This document shows positions 1-7,364 of a stretch of 17,500 bases of DNA, piece by piece. Source of the stretch: Promethearchaeota archaeon (GTDB taxonomy: Archaea; Asgardarchaeota; Lokiarchaeia; Sigynarchaeales; SOKP01); assembly GCA_019057975.1 (NCBI GenBank), contig JAHLWJ010000065.1, positions 1 through 17,500 on the forward strand, read 5' to 3'. The position numbers were made by a program, and so were the translations under genes. The stretch's first letter is position 1. Each line of letters starts with the position of its first letter. The notes below the pieces were generated by a model. The model made no database searches. It was not told the origin of the DNA and was given only the letters and a program-made list of their open reading frames with translations.

Positions 1-963
1 TTGTTCAAAATCAGTTGTGAAACTTATTACTGAATCTCTTAATAATTTTGAAGATTTTGACGCGACTAATCCAACTGTTATTCTTTCAGATTCTTTTAAT
101 ATTAAGATTCCTTCCTCTAAGTTAATATCTAATAATCCACCAATATGCATTACCTCTTCACTCATGAGTTGCACTGCATTTAAGAATCCTGTGAAGATTG
201 TTTCACTTATATTTGATTCAGACCAATCATGGTCAAACAAAGGACGACCTTCCTTATCTTTTACTACGATTCTATAGACTGTAAAAGGAAATATATATAA
301 CAGCTTAGGTTCTCTTATTATAGCTATCGTAAAAATTAAAAGGCCTACTATCATTGCAAAATTAGAAAATAAAATAAAAACTGTTGCTAAAATATACAAC
401 AGATAAAACAACATACCTAATACTGATGCTATCATTACACCTAAAAATAGTAGAGAAGCATCCTTTTTTATTAAAAATGGGGCATTAAAAAAAGTTCTTG
501 TTCCCCAGTATAACAAATATAATGCAGATATAGCGGAGAATAGCATCCCCATTACATTAAACAAGCCTCTCCAATCAATTCTAAGATATCCAATATCTTT
601 TGAGATTCCAACAGCGCCTGGTTGTAGTCCTAAATAAACTAACAAAATTCCTAAACTACAAACTAATATAAGCCCGATTGAGTAAAAGTTTTCCTTAATT
701 GTATAATTAATACCTATAATTACGAACAAAGCAAGGGGAAAAAGAATCATACCACTAATTCGAGAAAACAGTTCATTTACAAAGAGAATTGCCACACCAT
801 CAAAAAACATAAATAAGCCAATAAATAAGAAGGATAATCGTAAATAAAATAAAGATGTGATTTTCTTAGTTTTAGGGAATGTGTAACTAATTATCGTAGT
901 AATTAAGAGTACAGATGAAAAAATAAAATCTAAAATTACCTCAATATTCCAATTCAATACCAT
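1..963 (-). CDS. Seven-TM membrane protein with C-terminal longin-like sensor domain (3' end cut by window edge)
   Basis: An uninterrupted minus-strand frame of 321 codons starts at the ATG at 963-961 and has no stop before base 1, so the C-terminus lies outside the window. Seven hydrophobic segments are visible at about residues 7-29, 38-61, 67-88, 93-113, 131-153, 168-190 and 192-216. They resemble the seven-TM sensory regions that precede signalling domains. A soluble part starts near residue 218 (REPKLLYIFPF), and from about 229 there is an alpha/beta domain containing VVKDKEGRPLF, FTGFLNAV, MSEE and GILILK. The same pattern recurs in the protein encoded at 4499-5872, which supports a real domain; assigning it to a longin/roadblock-like fold is inference. 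No histidine-kinase motifs are seen in the visible part. The gene lies 2 nt after the winged-helix regulator gene, with GAGG seven bases before the ATG, so the two are probably co-translated. The ligand is unknown. Confidence 0.85.
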   Translation of the reverse strand, partial: MVLNWNIEVILDFIFSSVLLITTIISYTFPKTKKITSLFYLRLSFLFIGLFMFFDGVAILFVNELFSRISGMILFPLALFVIIGINYTIKENFYSIGLILVCSLGILLVYLGLQPGAVGISKDIGYLRIDWRGLFNVMGMLFSAISALYLLYWGTRTFFNAPFLIKKDASLLFLGVMIASVLGMLFYLLYILATVFILFSNFAMIVGLLIFTIAIIREPKLLYIFPFTVYRIVVKDKEGRPLFDHDWSESNISETIFTGFLNAVQLMSEEVMHIGGLLDINLEEGILILKESERITVGLVASKSSKLLRDSVISFTTDFEQ

Positions 964-965
964 TC

Positions 966-1706
966 TTAAACCTCTTCCTCTTTACTAGATAAATTCTTTT
1001 CAATATATAATTTTGATGATTCTAATATATCACTTATTAATTCCTTGGTATTTGGGTTAATGCATATCTCTTTATCTGAACTAGCGCTTACAATAATAAT
1101 ATCTTGATCTATTAAATTATTAATGCGATAATAGACATCTTCTCTTTTTTCCTCGATTTCTTTATAGATCTCAGACCTTATCATAGTATTTTCCTTAAAA
1201 AGCAAGTGTATTATTTTATAATTGATTCGATCTCTTAGAAGAAAAAGGATTAACCCTACTTTTTCATCTATATCGAATGGAAGAAAAACAGTATAATTTC
1301 CAACTTTTATTTTTTTAATATAATTAAATTTAAGAAGCATTTCTAAATGCCATATTAATTGCCCTGAACTTCCCTTTACTTCAGGTAAAGCTTTTTTTCT
1401 TAAAATGGAAAAATGTACCCCTGGATGTATTTTGATATAATTGTAAATTCCTTTTCTAATATAATTTGAAAGTACTGTTTCTTTAGAAAATTTTGAACCT
1501 TCAATTAATATCTTTTTGTTTATTAAAAACTGGATTATGGATAAAAGACCATTACGGGGTATTTTCAATTGTTTTTTTGCCAAATTGTAGAGATTTTCAA
1601 TATTCAATATTTTATTTTTCCTCATAATTTCTTCAGCTATTTCTAAAACTCTTTTAACATTTGGATGATCTACTCCAATTTGTCCTGGTATAATTTGAGT
1701 TTTCAT
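966..1706 (-). CDS. Triple winged-helix transcriptional regulator
   Basis: The 246-residue protein appears to be three winged-helix units in tandem, at roughly residues 16-78, 79-146 and 148-220. The middle one is the clearest: YIKIHPGVHFSILRK, then GSSGQLIWHLEMLLKFNYI (recognition-helix region), then a wing-like KVGNYTVFLPF. This is the pattern of the archaeal multi-wHTH regulators that bind DNA without a separate sensor. The third unit has LFLLRDRINYKIIHLLF and a helix around DVYYRINNLIDQDIIIV. The C-terminus is acidic (SSKEEEV). The start at 1706 gives a complete first helix bundle and leaves a 51-nt gap to the upstream gene. The downstream neighbour, 2 nt away, encodes a seven-TM sensor-like protein, so this regulator may respond to a membrane signal. 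That link is inferred from position only. DNA targets are unknown. Confidence 0.75.
   Translation of the reverse strand: MKTQIIPGQIGVDHPNVKRVLEIAEEIMRKNKILNIENLYNLAKKQLKIPRNGLLSIIQFLINKKILIEGSKFSKETVLSNYIRKGIYNYIKIHPGVHFSILRKKALPEVKGSSGQLIWHLEMLLKFNYIKKIKVGNYTVFLPFDIDEKVGLILFLLRDRINYKIIHLLFKENTMIRSEIYKEIEEKREDVYYRINNLIDQDIIIVSASSDKEICINPNTKELISDILESSKLYIEKNLSSKEEEV
971..974 (-). promoter_or_regulatory. Ribosome binding site inside the preceding gene
   Basis: On the minus strand GAGG (974-971) lies within the last codons of the winged-helix regulator gene, seven bases before the ATG of the seven-TM gene. It fixes that start and suggests translational coupling across the TAA/GA/ATG junction. 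Confidence 0.55.
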
Positions 1707-1757
1707 AGCTAATTAAACTCTTCTATTTATTATCCCATAAAAGTCTTTAAAACCAAG

Positions 1758-2216
1758 TTAGGAAACAAAATTTAATTCATTTCTTAATTCATCATAAAGA
1801 TATACGAAATCTGAGAATGTTCTCTCTGGTGCTCTCAAAATTTCCATTTTTACTAATTCCCTAATATTGGATTGTGTTATACACTTATTAAGAATTCTAT
1901 AAAGCAAGTTTCTTAATAAATATATTTGTAAATCATCTTTCAAGAAGGAGAGTTTTAATCTTTTATTAATTTTTTGATGAAAATTTAATAAATTAACCCT
2001 TTTTTTATTTTTGTTAATCGTAATTTTGTTATATGTTATTATTATCGCTTCTATTAATTCTAATGTATTATTTCGTTTGCGAATCTTCTTATTTTTAAAA
2101 TATTTCAATCTATAACCATAGAATAATATTTCTATAATTGGAAAAAGGAAGATAGTAGGTAATTTAGCAAAAATGAGATTAACTAATATCTTATAAATCG
2201 GGGAGTTCTTATCCAA
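1758..2216 (-). CDS. Small basic protein of unknown function
   Basis: I do not recognise this 152-residue protein. It is strongly basic (KYFKNKKIRKRNN near residue 40) and predominantly helical. One hydrophobic stretch at about residues 10-34 could be a membrane segment or a buried helix. The C-terminal half holds amphipathic helices (LQIYLLRNLLYRILNKCI, then VYLYDELRNELNFVS). It lies on the same strand as, and 51 nt before, the triple winged-helix regulator, and 108 nt after the NSUN methyltransferase gene. It could therefore belong to either transcript. Composition matches its neighbours and the frame is uninterrupted, but no homology supports it, so it is the least certain gene of the left-hand block. 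Confidence 0.5.
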   Translation of the reverse strand: MDKNSPIYKILVNLIFAKLPTIFLFPIIEILFYGYRLKYFKNKKIRKRNNTLELIEAIIITYNKITINKNKKRVNLLNFHQKINKRLKLSFLKDDLQIYLLRNLLYRILNKCITQSNIRELVKMEILRAPERTFSDFVYLYDELRNELNFVS

Positions 2217-2324
2217 AGTTGCTTCACACTAATATTTACTTTCTTCAGAAAAAAATAATCAACCAACTCCTATAAAGGTATAAAGACCGATTTTCAACAA
2301 AATTTGAAATCAGAAAAAAATACT

Positions 2325-3293
2325 TTAATTGTTTTTTCGTTTGAGTAGGCACAAATAAAATCCAATAGTATCATGAAGATGAGGATATAATCTCTGAGAG
2401 TACCTTAAATCTTCTCTAAGATTTTTCCCGTACACATCTGTTAACCCGCTCACCCCAAAAGTCTTAGAGATTTTGGAAATTCTAATATTACTGTTTTCTT
2501 CTAAAACTTCATGAATTACTAATTCATTTTCTTCAGGAGCGATGGAACAAGTACTATAAAGCAGTTCCCCATTAGGTTCTAATGCATTTAATCCTGCTTT
2601 AAGTAACTTTTTTTGTATTGATGCCATTTTCTCAATATCTCTCATTTTTCGACTTTTTTTTCTTTTAGTATCTTGTCTTATCAGTCCCTCTCCCGTACAT
2701 GGAGCATCTAATAGAATCTTAGTTGCCTTTATATTTAATTTCGATAAATAAATAGCATCCATATTAATAACAATTGAATTTATGATTCCCATTCTACGTA
2801 TATTTGTCTCTAGAGCGGGAATTCTTTTTCTATTTCTATCGATTAATATAAGTGTTCCTTCGTTTTTCATTAACTGTGCTAGATGTGTTGCTTTACTTCC
2901 TGGTGACGCACACATATCAATTACAACATCGTTCGGTTTTGGGTCAAGAATTACAGCTGGTAGCATTGAAGCAATATTTTGAAGATAATAATAACCTTGG
3001 AGAAATTCATGAGTAGAACCTAAATTATAGGGTTCTTGAATAACCTTAAAAGCATAAGGAATCCATTTAATTTGTTCAAGCTCAAAACCTTTCTGAGTTA
3101 ATCTTATTTTTAGATCAGATGCAGCTATTTTAAGAGTGTTAACCCTAATGGATGGAGTTAAAGGTTTTTCATTTGCCTTTAGCAATTCAATAGTTCCATC
3201 TATGCCTAAGAATTGAATATACCTTTCAATCATATAAGGCAAATATCCATACTCTTGAGCAAGTTTTAGGGTAAAATTTTGATTTTGGGACAT
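2325..3293 (-). CDS. NOL1/NOP2/Sun family RNA m5C methyltransferase (aTrm4-like)
   Basis: This SAM-dependent RNA cytosine-5 methyltransferase most likely modifies tRNA, as archaeal Trm4/MJ0026-type proteins do. The 322-residue length matches that group and there is no PUA domain of the NSUN6 type. An N-terminal region (MIERYIQFLG, SIRVNTLKI) precedes the Rossmann methyltransferase core. The core shows VIDMCASPGSKATHLAQL (SAM-binding motif I), LILIDRNRKRIPAL (motif II), LLDAPCTGEG (motif IV, with the Cys used for release) and LLYSTCSIAPEENE (motif VI, TCS, with the nucleophilic Cys). Both catalytic cysteines are present. The gene is divergent from the CYTH gene across an A+T-rich spacer of about 80 nt. 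The exact target cytosine (C48/C49 in the best-known archaeal enzyme) cannot be read from sequence. Confidence 0.93.
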   Translation of the reverse strand: MSQNQNFTLKLAQEYGYLPYMIERYIQFLGIDGTIELLKANEKPLTPSIRVNTLKIAASDLKIRLTQKGFELEQIKWIPYAFKVIQEPYNLGSTHEFLQGYYYLQNIASMLPAVILDPKPNDVVIDMCASPGSKATHLAQLMKNEGTLILIDRNRKRIPALETNIRRMGIINSIVINMDAIYLSKLNIKATKILLDAPCTGEGLIRQDTKRKKSRKMRDIEKMASIQKKLLKAGLNALEPNGELLYSTCSIAPEENELVIHEVLEENSNIRISKISKTFGVSGLTDVYGKNLREDLRYSQRLYPHLHDTIGFYLCLLKRKNN

Positions 3294-3375
3294 GAGTCAA
3301 ATCTAAAAACAACTATTAATACTTAATAAAAAATAATAAATTATATTTGTTATTAGAAGAAAATTGAACCAATAT

Positions 3376-3984
3376 ATGATCGAAGTAGAAATCAAAGTTC
3401 AGATTCCAGATCCAGCTCTAATGAGAAAGAGATTTGAAGATAATCAAGGTATCTATAAATTTTCCTTGATACACGAAGATACGTATTATAATATGCCTAA
3501 AGGTTTAAGAGATTTTAAGCAAACTGATGAAGCTTTAAGACTCAGAAAATCAAGTCGGTATGATAAAGGCAACCGTGAAAATATCCAAGATATAGAATAT
3601 TTCATTACTTACAAAGGAAGAAAAATTGACACTCTAACAAAAACTCGTGAAGAAATTGAAATTAAGATTGAAGATATTGAAAAAATGAAAAAAATGCTTG
3701 AATTACTCGGGTTCCAAGAAGTTCTTACAGTAAAAAAAGAAAGAGAACTTTATGTATTCAATTTTAAGAATTACCAAATTGAAGCATTAATCGATTATTT
3801 ACCAATTTTAAAAAAACATTTCATAGAAGTTGAATATTTAGCCAAATTTTCTGAAGAAATAGAAGATTTAAGACAGGTTCTATTTGATTTTTTAAGTTTA
3901 TTTGATATTAAGCGAGCAGAATCCATAATAAAATCTTATTTGGAACTAATTTTAGAAAAATCTGAAGAGAAAGTAAAGAATTAA
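3376..3984 (+). CDS. CYTH-domain protein (class IV adenylate cyclase / triphosphatase family)
   Basis: This is a triphosphate tunnel metalloenzyme of the CYTH superfamily, of 202 residues counted from the ATG at 3376. The hallmark ExExK is EVEIK at residues 3-7. Further tunnel residues are visible in HEDTYYNMP, ALRLRK (R55, R57), YFITYKGRK (K80), TREEIEI (R91, E93), KKERE (R123), EALID (D140) and HFIEVEY (E151, E153). The C-terminal DIKRAESIIKSYLEL is typical of the CyaB-like subgroup. Members hydrolyse inorganic or nucleoside triphosphates or cyclise ATP; archaeal ones are often named adenylate cyclase without proof, so the substrate is open. A TTG at 3364 could add four residues, but the family starts right at the ExExK strand and a TATA-like AAATTATATT (3338-3347) would place transcription start near 3370, favouring the ATG. 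The C-terminus is lysine/glutamate-rich. Confidence 0.88.
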   Translation: MIEVEIKVQIPDPALMRKRFEDNQGIYKFSLIHEDTYYNMPKGLRDFKQTDEALRLRKSSRYDKGNRENIQDIEYFITYKGRKIDTLTKTREEIEIKIEDIEKMKKMLELLGFQEVLTVKKERELYVFNFKNYQIEALIDYLPILKKHFIEVEYLAKFSEEIEDLRQVLFDFLSLFDIKRAESIIKSYLELILEKSEEKVKN

Positions 3985-3993
3985 GTGAGTATA

Positions 3994-4018
3994 TTATTTT
4001 TAATCTGATTTTTTCTTT
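3994..4018 (+). terminator. U-rich terminator candidate for the CYTH gene
   Basis: Immediately after the CYTH stop the plus strand has T5 (3997-4001) and T6 (4009-4014) runs in T-rich DNA, as archaeal oligo-U terminators need. The same bases encode the lysine-rich C-terminus (LKKKSD) of the convergent minus-strand gene. Confidence 0.35.
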
Positions 4019-4287
4019 AAATCTGTATATTCACCATCTAGAATCTGTGCAATATATCTTCTTCCCTTAATAATCCACATTATTTTATGACCTTCTCTGG
4101 CCTTTTTACCCCACTCTGATTTTTTATTACGATTTTGTTCGATATATCTATATCCGAAATAATCGATATATCGCACATTGCTCGAGAACTTCTTTATTGG
4201 ATATTCGATTTCTTCAATCTCAACAGATTTTTTTCGTTCAAAAATAGCATTGTATATTTTTAAACCTCTTTTTTTAAGTTCTTCCAT
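4000..4287 (-). CDS. 95-residue protein of unknown function
   Basis: I do not recognise the family. The protein is small, charged and rich in aromatic residues. An N-terminal helix (MEELKKRGLKIYNAIF) is followed by an acidic strand (VEIEEIEYP) and then by strands with many Tyr, Trp and Arg residues: VRYIDYFGYRYIEQ, GHKIMWIIKGRRYIAQILDG. The alternation suggests a small beta-rich fold, possibly nucleic-acid or protein binding, but this is inference. The C-terminus ends in DLKKKSD. It is convergent with the CYTH gene (15-nt gap) and divergent from the 457-residue sensor-like gene across a 211-nt spacer. A palindromic TATA-like TTTATAAAT at 4346-4354 lies about 60 nt before its start. The non-random amphipathic pattern and the absence of an overlapping alternative support a real gene. 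Confidence 0.62.
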   Translation of the reverse strand: MEELKKRGLKIYNAIFERKKSVEIEEIEYPIKKFSSNVRYIDYFGYRYIEQNRNKKSEWGKKAREGHKIMWIIKGRRYIAQILDGEYTDLKKKSD

Positions 4288-4466
4288 TTTAATCTCAAGA
4301 GTTTTTGTTATTTCATAAATATTATAGTGTTATAATTTACTGTATTTTATAAATTCTAAATTGAACTAAAAAATATTTCTCGTTAATTATAAATAATTAA
4401 AGTTATGAATACTCAATTTTAAATGCTTAAAACCTACTTACTTCATTATAAGAAAAAGAAGTAGAA

Positions 4467-4475
4467 ATTAAATAG
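4467..4475 (+). promoter_or_regulatory. TATA box for the 457-residue sensor-like gene
   Basis: AATTAAATA preceded by purine-rich GTAGA lies about 28 bases before the ATG at 4499. That is the distance expected from an archaeal TATA box to a transcription start at or next to the start codon. No Shine-Dalgarno motif precedes the ATG, so a leaderless mRNA is likely. Confidence 0.4.
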
Positions 4476-4498
4476 CATTTGAGTTCTATGGGTTTTTT

Positions 4499-5872
4499 AT
4501 GGTTTATTTTGAAATCGATCATCTAGGATTTAATTGCGGAATTAGTAAATCTAAGTGTCCAAAATATCCTAAGTCTTGTATGTCATGTCTCAAAAAGAAA
4601 CTCAAGGAGCTAGGATTTGAGGTTGATTCAAACCTAGAAGTCTTTGAATTAGATTCATACGAAAGACATCTCCAAGTGGAACGAGAAATTATCTGGCAAA
4701 GATTTTCAGATATATTGAATATTAGACATATTATATTAATGGATAAAGAGTCAGGTTTAAAATTATTAAATTATTCTATTTCAGGTGCAGAGATGGATGC
4801 GGATTTGTTAAGTGGGTTTGTACAAGCGAATATCACCTTCTCAGAATCAGAAACAGTTTCATCTAATGGATCAAGGAATATTAGGAATCATCAATTTTAT
4901 GAATTCCAATATCAAAATTTCAACATTCTATTAAAAAACGGAGAATTTGTAAGACTTTGCTTGATTCTTGACCAAAAAGCCTCTGATAGCATGCGAACTG
5001 CTGTAACGCAGTTTTTACAGGAGTATGAGGAACTATTCCATGAGGAGATTAGTAATTTTAAAGACTCTGGGATTTTTAAGTCTGAAAACATGATTGAATA
5101 TTTAGTTGATACATTTAATATTAAATTAGTATTTCCTATGTCATTAGCACATAGTATTAGTCCAAATGAAATTGAAAAAATAAATCAAAACCAAATCCAA
5201 AAAGCGATATTAAATTTGGCTAAAGAACTTCTTGTTTCTAAACCATTTTTCTTTATTAATAATCTACTTAATAGAGTCAAGAAGATTGTAAATCTTGAAG
5301 CGAACCTTATTCTTTATGAGATTTATCAGCTTGTAGAAAACAATATTTTTATTTCTATAAATCTTGAAACCGTTGCGAGTAATATGGAAATGTTTGAAGA
5401 GACGACATCTGAAAAAGTAGCCAAATTTAAACCAATATCGTCCATTCTTTCAAGCTATTCTGGAATTGAAGATTTACAAATAGACTTAGAAGAAATGAAT
5501 ATTTTATCAGCAAGTAAACTGATCAAAGAATTTGTAAAGAAAGGCAAAAATGCTGAAAAAACTTTAGCATATCAGATAGCAGAAAAAGAATTTAAAAAGG
5601 CTCTTTTTATCGCTAGGGAATTCAATTTAAAGGAAGAAATTAATAAAATTTCACAAACGGTCTTAAATTTAGAAAAAAAGGAGAAACAGTTAGAATTAGA
5701 TTTTGCATTAGAAGCTGGAGAAAAAGCTGAAAAGAATGGAGATTATCTCAATAGTATCAATTTTTATCAAAAAGCATTAAAAATACTAGAAAGCTTCCTA
5801 ATCTTCAACGTTTCCGATTCTAAAATAAAAAAACTTAAGAAAAAAATAATAAAGCTTCGTAAAGAAATTTAA
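4499..5872 (+). CDS. Cys-cluster, longin-like sensor, winged-helix and TPR-like protein
   Basis: I infer this 457-residue protein to be a soluble signalling or scaffold protein. In order: four cysteines C13, C20, C27 and C30 (spacing 6, 6 and 2), which could bind zinc or an Fe-S cluster; a helix at about 53-72; a domain at 75-182 with HIILMDKESGLKLL, DLLSGF, FSES, NILLKNGE, LCLILD and FLQEYEELF, matching the soluble domain of the seven-TM protein at 1-963; a probable winged helix at about 215-290 (PFFFINNLLNRVKKIV, LILYEIYQLVENNIFISI); a low-homology linker; and two TPR-like helix pairs at about 350-385 and 400-432 (AEKNGDYLNSINFYQKALKI). The tail is lysine-rich. It is transcribed alone, is probably leaderless, and its stop overlaps that of the convergent nucleotidyltransferase gene. 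The fold name longin-like is inference; partners such as small GTPases are not in the window. Confidence 0.78.
   Translation: MVYFEIDHLGFNCGISKSKCPKYPKSCMSCLKKKLKELGFEVDSNLEVFELDSYERHLQVEREIIWQRFSDILNIRHIILMDKESGLKLLNYSISGAEMDADLLSGFVQANITFSESETVSSNGSRNIRNHQFYEFQYQNFNILLKNGEFVRLCLILDQKASDSMRTAVTQFLQEYEELFHEEISNFKDSGIFKSENMIEYLVDTFNIKLVFPMSLAHSISPNEIEKINQNQIQKAILNLAKELLVSKPFFFINNLLNRVKKIVNLEANLILYEIYQLVENNIFISINLETVASNMEMFEETTSEKVAKFKPISSILSSYSGIEDLQIDLEEMNILSASKLIKEFVKKGKNAEKTLAYQIAEKEFKKALFIAREFNLKEEINKISQTVLNLEKKEKQLELDFALEAGEKAEKNGDYLNSINFYQKALKILESFLIFNVSDSKIKKLKKKIIKLRKEI
5827..5846 (-). terminator. U-rich terminator candidate for the nucleotidyltransferase gene
   Basis: On the minus strand two runs of seven T (5833-5827 and 5846-5840) lie 23 to 42 nt past the stop of the nucleotidyltransferase gene. 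They fall inside the lysine codons that end the convergent sensor-like gene (KKLKKKIIKLRK). Confidence 0.35.
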
Positions 5873-7008
5873 AAAAATCCTATATCTTCCCTTATAGTTT
5901 CATGATGACAAACTGTGATGGATCCATTTGAAGGAGCAAATAAGCTCACACTCTCTAAAACTTCCACATAGGAGGCTAATATCACTAAATTTTGGTCATT
6001 CCCTTTTAATTCAACATTATCATTGATTACACAATTATCAGAAATAATGGCTTTTTCAATTTTCACATTCTTTGAGATATAGGCTTTATCATAAATTAAC
6101 GTTTCCTTGATTTTAGTATTATCCCCAATATATACATTATCTCCAATTATTACATTAGGTCCTATTTCGCATTTTTTTCGTATTATAACATTTTTTCCTA
6201 TAGTTACAGGTGGATAAATCAGAGCTTTACCATCAACATCAAGGCTCTCATCGATTATATTTCTTTGTTGACCTTCTAAACCCTGCAAAATTTCTTCCAT
6301 CAACTGAATATTCCCTTCTAATAGTTCTTCAGGTTTTCCGATGTCTTTCCAAATGCCCGGTATTGGATAATAATACAAATTACCTTCGTTCGCAAGTTTA
6401 GGAAAAACTTCCCTCTCGATTGATACTTTTTTTGCAGGTTCAATATATTTGAAAATATCAGGTTCTAAGAGATAAACCCCAGCGTTAATAGGCATCGGAA
6501 CATACTTACCTCCTGGAGGGAGATACTCATCCTTTTCAAGAAATTTATTAATTCTACCTGCATTATCAACAATCAGAACACCATACCGTGATGGATCCTC
6601 TACAACTTTACTTGCGATTAATCCAATTCCCTTACTTTTTTCATGAATTTTAAGCATCTGATTAAAATCAAAGTTTATGATGACATCTCCATTTAACATG
6701 AAAAAATTGTCTTCTTTTAAAAAATCCTCGGCTAGTTTAATAGCACCAGCGGTTCCCATTGGAACTTTTTCTTCTGTATATTGAACCTTTACTCCAAAAT
6801 CCTTACCATCTTTAAAGAAGTTTTTTAAAACATCGCCCATAACGCTTACGGCTAATATAATCTCGGTGACTCCAGCAGACCTCAGTAAAACTATTTGACG
6901 TTCTATTACTGGCTTATTGACTATAGGAATTAGAGGTTTGGGAATAGTGCAAGTCAAAGGTCGTAATCTTGTTCCCCAACCACCAGAGATAATTATTCCT
7001 TTTGTCAT
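5869..7008 (-). CDS. Sugar-1-phosphate nucleotidyltransferase, GDP-mannose pyrophosphorylase-like
   Basis: This enzyme joins a sugar 1-phosphate to an NTP, giving an activated sugar for glycan, glycolipid or glycoprotein synthesis. The N-terminal Rossmann-like domain has GGWGTRLRPLT (residues 9-19, nucleotide-binding loop, with Trp where Ala/Phe/Leu is usual), KPLIPIVNKPVIE, MGTAGAI, MLNGDV (metal-binding Asp108), INAGVYLLEP, SIEREVFPKLA and GIWKDIGKPEELLEGN. The last two are closest to the eukaryote-type GDP-mannose pyrophosphorylase beta pattern. Residues about 262-335 are hexapeptide repeats (IGKNVIIRKKCEIGPNVIIG) forming a left-handed beta-helix. The 379-residue length fits. The alternatives are glucose-1-phosphate thymidylyl- or uridylyltransferase. 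The product base cannot be decided from motifs alone. Its 3' end overlaps the convergent gene by four bases, and a 356-nt spacer lies upstream. Confidence 0.85.
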   Translation of the reverse strand: MTKGIIISGGWGTRLRPLTCTIPKPLIPIVNKPVIERQIVLLRSAGVTEIILAVSVMGDVLKNFFKDGKDFGVKVQYTEEKVPMGTAGAIKLAEDFLKEDNFFMLNGDVIINFDFNQMLKIHEKSKGIGLIASKVVEDPSRYGVLIVDNAGRINKFLEKDEYLPPGGKYVPMPINAGVYLLEPDIFKYIEPAKKVSIEREVFPKLANEGNLYYYPIPGIWKDIGKPEELLEGNIQLMEEILQGLEGQQRNIIDESLDVDGKALIYPPVTIGKNVIIRKKCEIGPNVIIGDNVYIGDNTKIKETLIYDKAYISKNVKIEKAIISDNCVINDNVELKGNDQNLVILASYVEVLESVSLFAPSNGSITVCHHETIREDIGFF

Positions 7009-7364
7009 TATTAGATTTTAGTGTTTCAGTAAATAAAATTATTTATTTTAGGATATTGAATTTTAATTAAAATAGAAATTAAAATTTATTTAAAAACCTC
7101 CAAAACGAATATCAGAGAATTAAATTTCAATCAGTTCAGGTCTTAAAAGTTTATTAGATTGGAATATTATTTAAACTAACTTCTTAGAAATTTAAAACTT
7201 TATGAAAAAAGCTTTTAAAAAATAATTAGGATAATAGAGTTATTCTATATTGAGATCTCTGATTTTAGAATATTTTTTGTTTAAGAAATTATAATAAAAA
7301 AGAATAAAAGATACAAATAATTCGAAATACTTAGAAATTGAATAAATAAGAGATACTGAAAAAA
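7009..7364. other. A+T-rich divergent intergenic region without a gene
   Basis: These 356 bases separate the divergent nucleotidyltransferase and small CxH/CPxC protein genes. No ATG-started frame longer than a few codons exists on either strand (the only plus-strand example, at 7202, stops after seven codons). I see no tRNA, long hairpin or tandem repeat. Several A/T tracts could serve as TATA boxes for both genes: TTTATTTAAAAA near 7085, TTTTAAAAAATAA near 7213, ATAAATAA at 7342-7349. An 8-base palindrome GAGATCTC lies at 7252-7259. A short RNA cannot be excluded. Confidence 0.6.

Noticed and set aside
17..277. Open plus-strand frame of 86 codons
   Set aside because: It lies opposite the sensor domain of the seven-TM gene, which has an unbroken 321-codon frame with coherent membrane segments.
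3364..3375. TTG start for the CYTH gene
   Set aside because: The CYTH fold starts at the ExExK strand directly after the ATG at 3376, and the TATA position suggests transcription begins after the TTG.
4488..4526. Short out-of-frame ATG frame overlapping the start of the 457-residue gene
   Set aside because: It has only about 12 codons, and the TATA box position suggests that transcription may start after this ATG.
7009..7364. A tRNA, small RNA or CRISPR array in the longest spacer
   Set aside because: No cloverleaf, GC-rich stem or repeated unit was found. It is A/T tract sequence compatible with two divergent promoters.
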